DNA of 64,000 nucleotides, from contig NZ_JACKTL010000056.1 in assembly GCF_025822245.1 (NCBI RefSeq), positions 1 to 64,000 of the forward strand, in the 5' to 3' direction. The position numbers and the translations under genes are program-made. Of this stretch, positions 19,790 through 28,421 are shown piece after piece (position 1 is the stretch's first letter; every line of letters begins with the position of its first letter). The notes under the pieces are model-generated. The model searched no databases, was not told the origin of the DNA, and worked only from the letters and a program-made list of their open reading frames with translations. Source of the stretch: Mycolicibacterium hodleri. GTDB taxonomy: Bacteria; Actinomycetota; Actinomycetes; Mycobacteriales; Mycobacteriaceae.

Positions 19790-20542
19790 ATGGGTTCCGA
19801 CGAACAAGACGCCTACGAGCCGCCACCGGAAGTCGCGGCCTTCGTCAGCCGAGCCGAACGCCTCGCCTCCGGTGCCGAGCATCGCGTCCCGTCGTGGCTC
19901 CGGCCGGGGGACCCCGAGAACCGCTGGCCGGTACTGATCGCGATCCTGTCCGTCATCGTGATCCAGCACGCGATTCCACTGCAGTACACCGTGTTGCCCC
20001 GCTGGCCGCTGATCGTCATGGAATTGCTGCTGCTGGCGGTGATGCTCGTCGTCAACCCGATGCGCATCTCGCGGCCCACCACCGTCGGCCGCTGGGCCAG
20101 CCTGATCCTGACCGCCGCGATCACCGTCGACAACACCGCGTCGGCGGTCGTGCTGGCCAAGCGAATCCTCAGCGGCGAGGTCAGCAACAACGCGGCCGTA
20201 CTGCTCGGCGGCGGCGCAGCCATCTTCGTCACCAACGTCATCGCCTTCGGCATCTGGTTCTGGGAACTGGACCGCGGCGGCCCGTTCGTACGACGATCCG
20301 GAGAGAAGCCCTACCCCGACTTCCTGTTCCCTCAGATGACGGATCCGAGTCATGCCAGGCCGGACTGGCGACCGACGTTCGTCGACTACCTCTACGTCAG
20401 CTTCACCAACGTGGTGGCGTTCTCCCCCACCGACACGATGCCGCTGGCGCGCTGGGCCAAGGGCATGATGACGGTGCAGGCGCTGGTCTCCACGACCACC
20501 ATCGCACTGGTGATCGCCCGCGCGGTGAACGTGCTGGGTTAG
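19790..20542 (+). CDS. DUF1345-like integral membrane protein
   Basis: This 250-residue protein has a soluble N terminus of ~45 residues and then five to six hydrophobic segments. The C-terminal block DYLYVSFTNVVAFSPTDTMPL, followed by a last helix pair, resembles DUF1345 proteins, whose end looks like a pore loop. The function is unknown. The stop overlaps the convergent dnaE1 stop by 4 bp. Confidence 0.65.
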   Translation: MGSDEQDAYEPPPEVAAFVSRAERLASGAEHRVPSWLRPGDPENRWPVLIAILSVIVIQHAIPLQYTVLPRWPLIVMELLLLAVMLVVNPMRISRPTTVGRWASLILTAAITVDNTASAVVLAKRILSGEVSNNAAVLLGGGAAIFVTNVIAFGIWFWELDRGGPFVRRSGEKPYPDFLFPQMTDPSHARPDWRPTFVDYLYVSFTNVVAFSPTDTMPLARWAKGMMTVQALVSTTTIALVIARAVNVLG

Positions 20543-23500
20543 CCGCCGAGGCAGCCGGGACCCAGCAGTGCCTTGAGGTCACCCATCAACGCCGACGACG
20601 GCGTGACGCGCAGCGCCTGGTCCAGTTCGAGCGTGGTGATGCGATCGCCGCTGATCAACCGCAACCGCACCTGCGACGTCCCGGGGTGATTGGCCAGCAC
20701 CTGCTTGAGGGCGACCACCTTCTCGACCGTGCACTGTCTGGTGGGCAGGCTGACCGCCACGGGACGGTCGGCCTGCGCGCTGGAGAAGTCCGGGACGACG
20801 AGGTCGTTGGCGATCAGCGACAGCCGGTCGTCGCGCGAGTTGACCTTGCCGCTGACGATCACGACGGTGTCGTCGGCGATCTCGGCACCGAAGGTCGAGT
20901 ACGTGTGCGGGAAGAACATCACCTCGATGCCACCGGTGAGATCTTCCAATTGCGCTGACGCCCAGGGCATTCCGTTCTTGTTGACCCGGCGGTTGACCGA
21001 CGCCAGGATGCCGCCGACCCGCACCTGGGAGTCGTTGGCCACGTCACCGTTGAGGATCGCCGGGATGTGGGTGTCGACTTGGGCCGACAGCAGATGCGCG
21101 ATGCCGTTGAGCGGGTGGCCGGACACGTACAGCCCGAGCATCTCGCGTTCCAGCGCCAGCTTGTGCTTGTCCTCCCACTCCTCGTCGGGCACCTTGATCG
21201 CGAACACCGAGCCCCCGGTGTCCGCGTCGGAGCCGTCTCCCCCACCGAAGAGGTCGAACTGCCCCATCGCCTCGGCCTTCTTGGTGCCGAGCACGGAGTC
21301 GACGGCGTCGGTGTGGATCAAGAACAAGCCCTTGCGTGGGTGTCCGAGCGAGTCGAACGCGCCGGCCTTGACCAGCGACTCCGTCACCTTCTTGTTGCAG
21401 GCGGTGACGTCGATCTTGTTGAGGTAGTCCGAGAAGTCGGTGTACTTGCCCTTCTCGTTGCGCGTGTTGATCAAAGAGGTGACCACGTTCGCGCCGACGT
21501 TGCGCACCGCACCGAGGCCGAACCGGATGTCCTCGCCCACCGAGGCGAAGTTGACGACCGACTCGTTGACGTCGGGCGGCAGCACGGTGATGCCGAGGCG
21601 GCGGCAGTCGGCCAGGTAGACCGCTGCCTTGTCCTTGTCGTCGCCGACCGACGTCAGCAGGCCCGCCATGTACTCGGCCTGGAAGTTCGCCTTGAGGTAG
21701 GCCGTCCAGTAGGACACCAGCCCGTAGCCGGCGGCATGCGACTTGTTGAACGCGTACCCGGCGAACGGAAGGATGGTGTCCCACAACGCCTTCACCGCGG
21801 CCTCGGAGAAACCGTTGGCCGTCATGCCCTCGCGGAAGCCCTTGTACTCCGCCTCGAGGACCTCGAGCTTCTTCTTGCCCATGGCCTTGCGCAGCGCGTC
21901 GGCCTTGCCCATCGAGTAGCCGGCGACCTTCTGGGCGATGAACATGATCTGCTCTTGGTAGACGATCAGGCCGTAGGTCTCGGAGAGGATCTCCTTGAGG
22001 GGCTCCTCGAGCTCCGGATGGATCGGCTTGATCGCCTGCCGGCCGTTCTTGCGGTCGGCGTAGTCGTTGTGCGCGTTCATGCCCATCGGGCCGGGCCGGT
22101 ACAGCGCGAGCACAGCGACGATGTCGTTGAACTCCGTTGGCTGCATGCGGCGCAACAGATCTCGCATCGGCCCGCCGTCGAGCTGGAAGACGCCCAGCGT
22201 GTCGCCACGGCCCAGCAACTCGTAGGCCAACGAGTCGTCGAGCTCCAGCGCCTCGAGATCGAGGTCGAGGCCCCGGTTGGCCTTGATGTTGTCGATGCAG
22301 TCACCGATGATCGTCAAGTTGCGCAGGCCCAGGAAGTCCATCTTGAGCAGGCCGATGGCCTCGCACGACGGGTAGTCCCAGCCGCTGATGACGGCGCCGT
22401 CCTGCGGCCGCTTCCACAGCGGAATCGCGTCGATCAGCGGCTCGGAACTCATGATCACCGCACACGCGTGCACGCCGGCGTTGCGGACCAGGCCCTCGAG
22501 GCCCCGGGCCGTCTCGTAGATCGCCCGGACGTCGGGATCGGTGTCGAGCAGCGCGCGGACCTCGGCGGCCTCCTTGTACCGCTCGTGGGTGGGGTCGGTG
22601 ATGCCCGACAGCGGGATGTCCTTGGCCATGATGGGCGGCGGCAACGCCTTGGTGATCCGGTCGGCGATGGCGAAGCCGGGCTGGCCGTAGTTGACGCGCG
22701 CCGAATCCTTCAGTGCCGCCTTGGTCTTGATGGTGCCGAAGGTGATGACCTGGGCCACCCGGTCGCTGCCCCATCGGTTGGCGGCATAGCGCAGCATCTC
22801 ACCGCGGCGGCGGTCGTCGAAGTCGATGTCGATGTCGGGTGCCGACGGACGTTCCGGGTTCAGGAAGCGCTCGAACAGCAGACCGTGCGGGATCGGGTCG
22901 ATGTTGGTGATGCCCATGGCGTAGGCGACCAGTGACCCGGCGGCCGAACCACGGCCTGGCCCCACCCGGATGTCGACCGACTTGGCGTAGTTGATCAGGT
23001 CGGCGACGATCAGGAAGTAGGACGGGAAGCCCTTGTCGCAGATGACCTTGATCTCGAACATGGCCCGGTCGGTGTACTCCTGGGGAACGGGCGCGCCCTT
23101 GAACCGGCGCTCCAGTCCGGCGTTGACCTCGTGGGTCAACCACGACGCCTGGTCGTGACCGTCGGGCACCGGGAAGATCGGCATCCGGTCCTTGGGCGCC
23201 CAGACGTCGGCGTAGGACTGCACCCGCTCGGCGATCAGCAGGGTGGAATCGCAGGCCCCGGGCACCTGGTCGTCCCAGAGGGCGCGCATCTCCTCGGCCG
23301 ACTTCAGGTAGTAGCCGTCGCCGTCGAACTTGAAGCGCGTCGGATCCGAGAGGGTCTTGCCGGTCTGCACGCACAGCAGCGCCTCGTGGTTTCGGGACGC
23401 GTCTCGGGTGACGTAGTGGCAGTCGTTGGTGGCCAGCGGCGGGATGTTCAGCTTGCGCCCGACCTCGAGCAACCCCTCGCGGACGCGGCGCTCGATGTCG

Positions 23501-24084
23501 AGGCCGTGGTCCATCAGCTCGAGGAAGAAGTTCTCGGGGCCGAAGATCTCACGCCACTTCGCCGCGGCGGCCACGGCCTCGTCGACGTGGCCCAGCCGCA
23601 GCCGGGTCTGCACCTCGCCCGACGGGCAGCCCGTGGTGGCGATGATGCCCTCGGCGTGCTCGGCGATGATCTCGGCGTCCATCCGCGACCACTTGCCGAG
23701 CTGGCCCTCGAACGACGCCAGCGACGACAGCTTGAACAGGTTGCGCAGACCGGTGGCGTTCTCCGCGACCATGGTCATGTGCGTGTACGCACCGCTGCCC
23801 GAGACGTCGTCGGACTTCTGACCGGGGTCACCCCAGAGCACACGCTTGGTGTCGAACCGCGAGGCAGGTGCGATGTAGGCCTCGACACCGATGATCGGCG
23901 TGATGCCCACGTCGGTCGCCGCGTTGTAGAACTCGCTGGCACCGAACATGTTTCCGTGGTCGGTCATGCCGATGGCGGGCATCTCGAGCCGCTGCGCCTC
24001 GGCGAACATGGGCTTGACCTTCGCGGCACCGTCGAGCATCGAATATTCGGTGTGATTGTGCAGGTGCACGAACGACTTGCTCAT
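20539..24084 (-). CDS. dnaE1: DNA polymerase III alpha subunit
   Basis: This is the replicative polymerase, 1181 residues (tuberculosis DnaE1 is 1184). The N-terminal PHP domain begins with an intact HLHNHTEYSMLDG metal site, which in mycobacteria is an active proofreading exonuclease. The palm domain contains PDIDIDFDDRRR, the catalytic aspartates. A helix-hairpin-helix region and a C-terminal OB-fold with VRVGGILASVNRRVNKNG follow. It is an essential housekeeping gene; the TetR gene lies just upstream on the same strand. Confidence 0.97.
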   Translation of the reverse strand: MSKSFVHLHNHTEYSMLDGAAKVKPMFAEAQRLEMPAIGMTDHGNMFGASEFYNAATDVGITPIIGVEAYIAPASRFDTKRVLWGDPGQKSDDVSGSGAYTHMTMVAENATGLRNLFKLSSLASFEGQLGKWSRMDAEIIAEHAEGIIATTGCPSGEVQTRLRLGHVDEAVAAAAKWREIFGPENFFLELMDHGLDIERRVREGLLEVGRKLNIPPLATNDCHYVTRDASRNHEALLCVQTGKTLSDPTRFKFDGDGYYLKSAEEMRALWDDQVPGACDSTLLIAERVQSYADVWAPKDRMPIFPVPDGHDQASWLTHEVNAGLERRFKGAPVPQEYTDRAMFEIKVICDKGFPSYFLIVADLINYAKSVDIRVGPGRGSAAGSLVAYAMGITNIDPIPHGLLFERFLNPERPSAPDIDIDFDDRRRGEMLRYAANRWGSDRVAQVITFGTIKTKAALKDSARVNYGQPGFAIADRITKALPPPIMAKDIPLSGITDPTHERYKEAAEVRALLDTDPDVRAIYETARGLEGLVRNAGVHACAVIMSSEPLIDAIPLWKRPQDGAVISGWDYPSCEAIGLLKMDFLGLRNLTIIGDCIDNIKANRGLDLDLEALELDDSLAYELLGRGDTLGVFQLDGGPMRDLLRRMQPTEFNDIVAVLALYRPGPMGMNAHNDYADRKNGRQAIKPIHPELEEPLKEILSETYGLIVYQEQIMFIAQKVAGYSMGKADALRKAMGKKKLEVLEAEYKGFREGMTANGFSEAAVKALWDTILPFAGYAFNKSHAAGYGLVSYWTAYLKANFQAEYMAGLLTSVGDDKDKAAVYLADCRRLGITVLPPDVNESVVNFASVGEDIRFGLGAVRNVGANVVTSLINTRNEKGKYTDFSDYLNKIDVTACNKKVTESLVKAGAFDSLGHPRKGLFLIHTDAVDSVLGTKKAEAMGQFDLFGGGDGSDADTGGSVFAIKVPDEEWEDKHKLALEREMLGLYVSGHPLNGIAHLLSAQVDTHIPAILNGDVANDSQVRVGGILASVNRRVNKNGMPWASAQLEDLTGGIEVMFFPHTYSTFGAEIADDTVVIVSGKVNSRDDRLSLIANDLVVPDFSSAQADRPVAVSLPTRQCTVEKVVALKQVLANHPGTSQVRLRLISGDRITTLELDQALRVTPSSALMGDLKALLGPGCLGG

Positions 24085-24096
24085 AGGGCAGCCAGT

Positions 24097-24798
24097 CTAA
24101 AGCTGGCCTCCGACGACGCTCGGCGTGTCGTCGTTCGTGTCGCAGCGAGTCGCCGAGATCCGGCCGTCCGAGACCAGTCCGTGCGACACCAGGTGCACCA
24201 GCTGGCTGGTGATGGGGAACACGTCGTCGGCGTCGTCGACGAAGCCGGCGTAGAACACGACCCCCAACAGCATCGCGTACAGCACGTCGACGACCGTCGC
24301 GACCTCGACGCCGTCGGACAGTTCCCCGCGGGCCCGGGCGGCGCTCACCAGCGTCGCGAGGCAGTCGCGCAGCCCCGTGCTCGCGTAGGGGCGCAGTTCC
24401 GGGTTCCTGGCGGACTCCAACCGGGCGCTGACGATGAACGCGATCTGCGAGCGATCGCGGGAGTCGGCCTCGCGGACCGCCTCCACGAGGGCGGCGAACT
24501 GGCCCACCAGGGTGGCTGGGCGCCGGGCCCGATCGGCCAACTCGGCCACGACCGCGCCCGCCTCGACGACCAGGCTCTGGTAGATCTCCTCGCGGGAGGC
24601 GAAGTAGTAGTGCAGCGTCGGCCGGCTCAGTCCGGCGGCCACCGCGATGGCCTGAAACGTCGCCGCCTGATAGCCGCGCTCGTTGACGACCTGCCGGGAG
24701 GCTCGAAGGATGCGGTTGCGCGTCTCGACGGAATCCGAGTTGACGGGACGTCCTCGCCGGCGGGCAACCGCGACCGGCCGATCGTCACCCTGAGCCAT
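24097..24798 (-). CDS. TetR-family transcriptional regulator
   Basis: The protein has 233 residues. A basic N terminus (RRRGRPVNSDS) precedes the HTH at about residues 40-65 (TFQAIAVAAGLSRPTLHYYF). The C-terminal ligand domain is of an unassigned type, and the last ~25 residues look disordered. The target is unknown. A 13-bp inverted repeat, GTCAA-CTA-TTGAC, lies 33 bp upstream of the ATG and may be its own operator. It precedes dnaE1 by 12 bp on the same strand. Confidence 0.85.
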   Translation of the reverse strand: MAQGDDRPVAVARRRGRPVNSDSVETRNRILRASRQVVNERGYQAATFQAIAVAAGLSRPTLHYYFASREEIYQSLVVEAGAVVAELADRARRPATLVGQFAALVEAVREADSRDRSQIAFIVSARLESARNPELRPYASTGLRDCLATLVSAARARGELSDGVEVATVVDVLYAMLLGVVFYAGFVDDADDVFPITSQLVHLVSHGLVSDGRISATRCDTNDDTPSVVGGQL

Positions 24799-24830
24799 GT
24801 CGGCAAACCGTAGGGCATTGCTGTCTCGAG

Positions 24831-24843
24831 GTCAACTATTGAC
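24831..24843. promoter_or_regulatory. Candidate TetR autoregulatory operator
   Basis: GTCAA-CTA-TTGAC is a perfect 5+5 inverted repeat in an AT-richer spot between rarD and the TetR gene. It is a candidate operator by position only. Confidence 0.4.
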
Positions 24844-24936
24844 GGGCGGAACACCATGTGCGCTGGTTGCGGGCCAAGAGTCCGCTCCTGGCAGGAGCTG
24901 TCACACCGCCGCTGTTCGTTGCCACGATTCGCCCGG

Positions 24937-25839
24937 CTACGGCACGGGCGAGGCCTCGCGCCGGCGCACCGAGCCGACGGTCAGCACCCCGAGCGCGACC
25001 CATATCAAACCGAACCCGATCCACCGCCCCACCGGCATCGGCTCGTGGGCGACGAACACACCCCACGCCATCTGCAGCGCGGGATTCAGGTAGAACAGCA
25101 GTCCCATGGTCACCATCGGCAGCCGTTGCGCGCCGGCCGCGAACAGCAGCAGCGGCACGGCCGTCACCGGGCCGGCCAGCACCAGCAGCACGGCGTGGCA
25201 CGCGCCGTAGCCGACCACGTGGCCCTGCCCGAGGATCTGCAACACGACCAGGTAGCCGCCCGCCAACGGCAACGCGAGAAGGGTCTCGACGGCGACGCTG
25301 ACCCGCGGGTCGGCCACCACCACCTTCTTCACCAGGCCGTACAACCCGAACGAGGTGGCGAGCCCGACCGCGACGTACGGCGGCTCACCCACCTCCGCGG
25401 TCAACACCACCACCGCGACGACGGCGAGTGCCAGGGCGGCGAGCTGCCACCGCCCGATGCGTTCGCGGAACACCAGCACGCCGAGCGCCACCGTGACCAG
25501 GGGCGTCACGAAGTAACCCAGGGCCGCGTCGACGACGTGGCCGTTGGTCGCGGCCCAGATGTAGATCCCCCAGTTGACCGAGATCAACGCCGAGGCGGCC
25601 AGCAGCAGCAACCAGGTCCGTCCGCCGAGGGTGCGCAGGTCCCCGAACCGACCGGCGACCGCGAGGACCACGCACAGACACACCGCGCTCCACACGATCC
25701 GGTGCGCGAGCACCTCGAGCGAGCCGGCGGGCAACAGCAGCGGGAAGAACCCCGGGCACAGCCCCCACCAGGTGTAGGCGCCGATACCGGCCAACATGCC
25801 GGAGCGCCGCCGCGACGCGGCCGCCGAGCCGTCGGTCAC
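24937..25839 (-). CDS. rarD: EamA/RarD family transporter
   Basis: This 300-residue protein has ten hydrophobic segments. GAYTWWGLCPGFFPLL at the N terminus, ALISVNWGIYIWA and LGYFVTPLVTVALGVLVFRER are signatures of RarD-type drug/metabolite transporters. The GTG at 25839 overlaps the preceding pseudouridine synthase stop by 4 bp, which fixes the start; longer open frames upstream are shadows. It is the last gene of lspA-rluD-rarD. The substrate is unknown; the RarD name is by family similarity. Confidence 0.85.
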   Translation of the reverse strand: MTDGSAAASRRRSGMLAGIGAYTWWGLCPGFFPLLLPAGSLEVLAHRIVWSAVCLCVVLAVAGRFGDLRTLGGRTWLLLLAASALISVNWGIYIWAATNGHVVDAALGYFVTPLVTVALGVLVFRERIGRWQLAALALAVVAVVVLTAEVGEPPYVAVGLATSFGLYGLVKKVVVADPRVSVAVETLLALPLAGGYLVVLQILGQGHVVGYGACHAVLLVLAGPVTAVPLLLFAAGAQRLPMVTMGLLFYLNPALQMAWGVFVAHEPMPVGRWIGFGLIWVALGVLTVGSVRRREASPVP

Positions 25840-26765
25840 GAGTCGTGGTGACGCAAGACGTCGAGCGCGTGCTGCAGGTCGGCCGGATACGGGCTGGTGA
25901 TCTCGACGCGCCGGCCGTCGGCGGGGTGCGCAAACGCCAGTTGGCGGGCGTGCAACCACTGGCGCTCCAGGCCGAGGCGTTTGGCCAGGGTGGGGTCGGC
26001 GCCGTAGGTCATGTCGCCGCAGCACGGGTGGTGCAACGCCGAGAAGTGCACCCGGATCTGGTGTGTGCGGCCGGTTTCCAGATGCACGTCGAGCAGGCTC
26101 GCGGCCGCGAACGCCTCCACCGTGTCGTAGTGGGTGATGCTGTGCCTGCCGCCCTCGCTGACCGCGAACTTCCAATCGTTGCTCCGGTGTCGACCGATGG
26201 GGGCGTCGATGGTTCCGCTGGACGGGTCGGGGTGCCCCTGAACCAGTGCGCTGTACCGCTTCTCGACCGTCCGCTCCTTGAACGCACGCTTCAACACCGT
26301 GTACGCGTGCTCGGAGATCGCCACCACCATCACCCCGGAGGTGCCGACGTCGAGGCGCTGCACGATGCCCTTGCGCTCCGGGACACCCGAGGTGGTGATC
26401 CGAAAGCCCGCGGCGGCCAATCCGCCGAGCACCGTGGGGCCGGTCCACCCGACCGACGCGTGCGCGGCCACCCCGGCCGGCTTGTCGACGGCGACGATGT
26501 CGTCGTCGGCGTAGAGGATGTCCATCCCCTCGATCTCGACCGGCGGATTGTCCAGTGGCGCAGGCGCTTCGGGCAGACGCACCTCCAGCCACGCGCCGGC
26601 GACCAGGCGGTCGGACTTGCCCACCGCGGCGCCGTCGAGGTCGACGCCGCCGTCTTCGGCCAGGGTGGCCGCGGCGGTCCTGGACAACCCGAGAAGCCGC
26701 GCCAAGCCGGCGTCCACGCGCATCCCCGCGAGTCCCTCCGGCACCGGCATCGACCGGGTCGTCAT
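25836..26765 (-). CDS. RluA/RluD-family pseudouridine synthase
   Basis: The protein has 309 residues: an N-terminal S4-like domain (MRVDAGLARLLGLSRTAA) and the catalytic domain with IVQRLDVGTSGVMVVA (the aspartate is in RLD), LETGRTHQIRVHFSALHHP and GDMTYG. It isomerises uridines in rRNA; the exact site is unknown. The ATG at 26765 overlaps the lspA stop (ATGA). Rv1540 is the syntenic protein. Confidence 0.93.
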   Translation of the reverse strand: MTTRSMPVPEGLAGMRVDAGLARLLGLSRTAAATLAEDGGVDLDGAAVGKSDRLVAGAWLEVRLPEAPAPLDNPPVEIEGMDILYADDDIVAVDKPAGVAAHASVGWTGPTVLGGLAAAGFRITTSGVPERKGIVQRLDVGTSGVMVVAISEHAYTVLKRAFKERTVEKRYSALVQGHPDPSSGTIDAPIGRHRSNDWKFAVSEGGRHSITHYDTVEAFAAASLLDVHLETGRTHQIRVHFSALHHPCCGDMTYGADPTLAKRLGLERQWLHARQLAFAHPADGRRVEITSPYPADLQHALDVLRHHDS

Positions 26766-27406
26766 CAGTCCCTCTCGGTATCGGCTTCGACGGCCTGGCC
26801 GGCGGTGGTCTGTTCCGGTGCGTCGTCGGGCGCCTCGGGGTCCGATGCTCGGTCCGGCTGGCGCCTCCCCTCGGTGTCGAAGTCGAAGCCGAACAACGAC
26901 AGCGCCACCAACAGGATCGCGCCCCCCACCACCGCCGGGTCGGCGACGTTGAACACCGGCCACCAGCCGATCGACAGGAAGTCCACGACGTGGCCACGCA
27001 GCGGGCCAGGGGACCGGAAGAACCGGTCGACCAGGTTGCCAAGCGCCCCGCCGAGGATCATGCCCAGCCCGAGCGCCCACCACGGCGACACCAGACGCCG
27101 GCCCATCCAGATGATGCCGATGACGACACCGGTCGCGACGAGCGTCAACACCCAGGTGTAGCTGGTCCCCATCGAGAACGCGGCGCCCGAGTTGCGCACC
27201 AGCGTCCACGTCACCGTGTCGCCGATGATGGACACCGGCTGCTGCGGCGTCAGCCACTTGACCGCCAGCACCTTCGTCACCACGTCGAGAAGGAGCACGA
27301 CGGAGGCAACCGAGAGCAACAGGCGCAGTCGACGCCGCCGCGGCGGTGCGTCGGTCTCGTCGCCCGCAGTCGCGGACTCCGTCGATCCCGTTGATTCGTC
27401 AGTCAC
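26765..27406 (-). CDS. lspA: Lipoprotein signal peptidase
   Basis: LspA (213 aa) cleaves signal peptides of diacylglyceryl prolipoproteins in the membrane. Four hydrophobic segments are present. The two catalytic aspartates are in GALGNLVDRFF and FNVADPAVVGG, and VRNSGAAFS is conserved. The cytoplasmic N terminus and a Glu/Asp-rich C-terminal tail (~40 residues) extend the core. The start is the GTG at 27406. It is the first gene of the lspA-rluD-rarD operon. Confidence 0.95.
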   Translation of the reverse strand: MTDESTGSTESATAGDETDAPPRRRRLRLLLSVASVVLLLDVVTKVLAVKWLTPQQPVSIIGDTVTWTLVRNSGAAFSMGTSYTWVLTLVATGVVIGIIWMGRRLVSPWWALGLGMILGGALGNLVDRFFRSPGPLRGHVVDFLSIGWWPVFNVADPAVVGGAILLVALSLFGFDFDTEGRRQPDRASDPEAPDDAPEQTTAGQAVEADTERD

Positions 27407-27429
27407 GCGCCCATCATCCCAAAGGTTCC

Positions 27430-27483
27430 ATGGTGAACAATCGCCGCATGAGCGAAGCGGGCCCGTGGGTCGTCACCGGATGA
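27430..27483 (+). CDS. Possible 17-codon leader ORF of ansA
   Basis: The ORF runs ATG-GTG-AAC-AAT... to a TGA at 27481-27483, encoding MVNNRRMSEAGPWVVTG. An AAAGG motif stands 4 nt before its ATG. Its stop overlaps the ansA ATG (ATGA), while ansA lacks a clear ribosome site. This fits translational coupling. The two adjacent Asn codons upstream of an asparaginase are suggestive, but the ORF could be chance. Confidence 0.35.
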   Translation: MVNNRRMSEAGPWVVTG

Positions 27484-28415
27484 GCCGGGTCGTCGTGATC
27501 ACCACCGGCGGCACCATCGCCACCAGCACCGGCGCCGACGGCGTGGCGCGTCCCACCCAGACCGGTGACGACCTGACGGCGGGGCTGCGGCTCGACGTCG
27601 ACGTGGACGTCGTCGACCTGATGGCGGTGGACAGTTCCCAGCTGGTGCCCTCGGACTGGGATCGGATGAGCGCGGCGGTGGCCGCGGCGGCCCAGGGCGG
27701 AGCCGACGGGGTGGTGATCACCCACGGCACGGACACGATGGAGGAAACGGCGCTCTGGCTCGAGCTGACCCACGGCGGCAACGTTCCGGTGGTGCTGACC
27801 GGCGCCATGCGCAGCGCCGACGCCCACGACGCCGACGGGCCCGCCAACCTGCACGACGCCGTGACGCTGGCCGCGAACCCAGATGCCAGGGACATCGGCG
27901 TCGTCGTGACACTGGCCGGCACGATCTGGCAACCGTTGGGGCTCACCAAGACTGGCGCCGGCTTCGTGGGCGTCGACGTGGTCCCGCACGCCCGGCGGCG
28001 CGCGTCGATCGGCGACCTGTCCGCTGCCGAGGCACCGCGGGTCGACGTCGTCGCGACCTACGCGGGCAGCGACGCAGTGGCACTCGACGCGTGCGTCGCC
28101 GCCGGCGCCCGGGGCGTCGTGCTGGAGTCGCTCGGATCGGGAAACGCCGGTGCCGCGGTGATCGACGGGGTCCGCCGGGCCCGTGCGGCCGGCGTCGCGA
28201 TCGTCATCTCCAGCCGGGTGCCCGGCGCGCGCGTCACCGTCGGGTACGGGCCTGGCCGGATGCTGGTGGACGCCGGAGCGGTGGTCGCGTCGACGCTGCC
28301 GCCGCCGCAGTCGCGCGTGCTCCTGATGGCCGCGCTGGCCGCCGGGGAACCGGTCGACGACGTGTTCGCCAGGTGGGGCGACGTACCGGACGTCCGGCCG
28401 GCGGGCGTGCGGTAG
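27480..28415 (+). CDS. ansA: L-asparaginase
   Basis: AsnA-type asparaginase hydrolyses asparagine to aspartate and ammonia. The protein has 311 residues. The first nucleophile Thr is in VVITTGGTIATS, and the second motif is VVITHGTDTMEETA (the TDT triad around residue 82). The ATG at 27480 matches the family N terminus; the open frame runs further upstream but antisense to lspA. The loop after QPLGLTKTG is shorter than in Rv1538c (recalled sequence). It is convergent with dinX, with 6 bp between the stops. Confidence 0.93.
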   Translation: MSRVVVITTGGTIATSTGADGVARPTQTGDDLTAGLRLDVDVDVVDLMAVDSSQLVPSDWDRMSAAVAAAAQGGADGVVITHGTDTMEETALWLELTHGGNVPVVLTGAMRSADAHDADGPANLHDAVTLAANPDARDIGVVVTLAGTIWQPLGLTKTGAGFVGVDVVPHARRRASIGDLSAAEAPRVDVVATYAGSDAVALDACVAAGARGVVLESLGSGNAGAAVIDGVRRARAAGVAIVISSRVPGARVTVGYGPGRMLVDAGAVVASTLPPPQSRVLLMAALAAGEPVDDVFARWGDVPDVRPAGVR

Positions 28416-28421
28416 CGCCGG

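Noticed and set aside
21067..22935. A 622-codon open frame antisense to dnaE1
   Set aside because: It is a shadow of codon bias in dnaE1 with no recognisable protein features.
24937..27042. A single 701-codon frame that would fuse upstream sequence to the RarD-like protein
   Set aside because: Its first part is antisense-like text inside lspA and the pseudouridine synthase; the GTGA overlap at 25836-25839 marks the true start.
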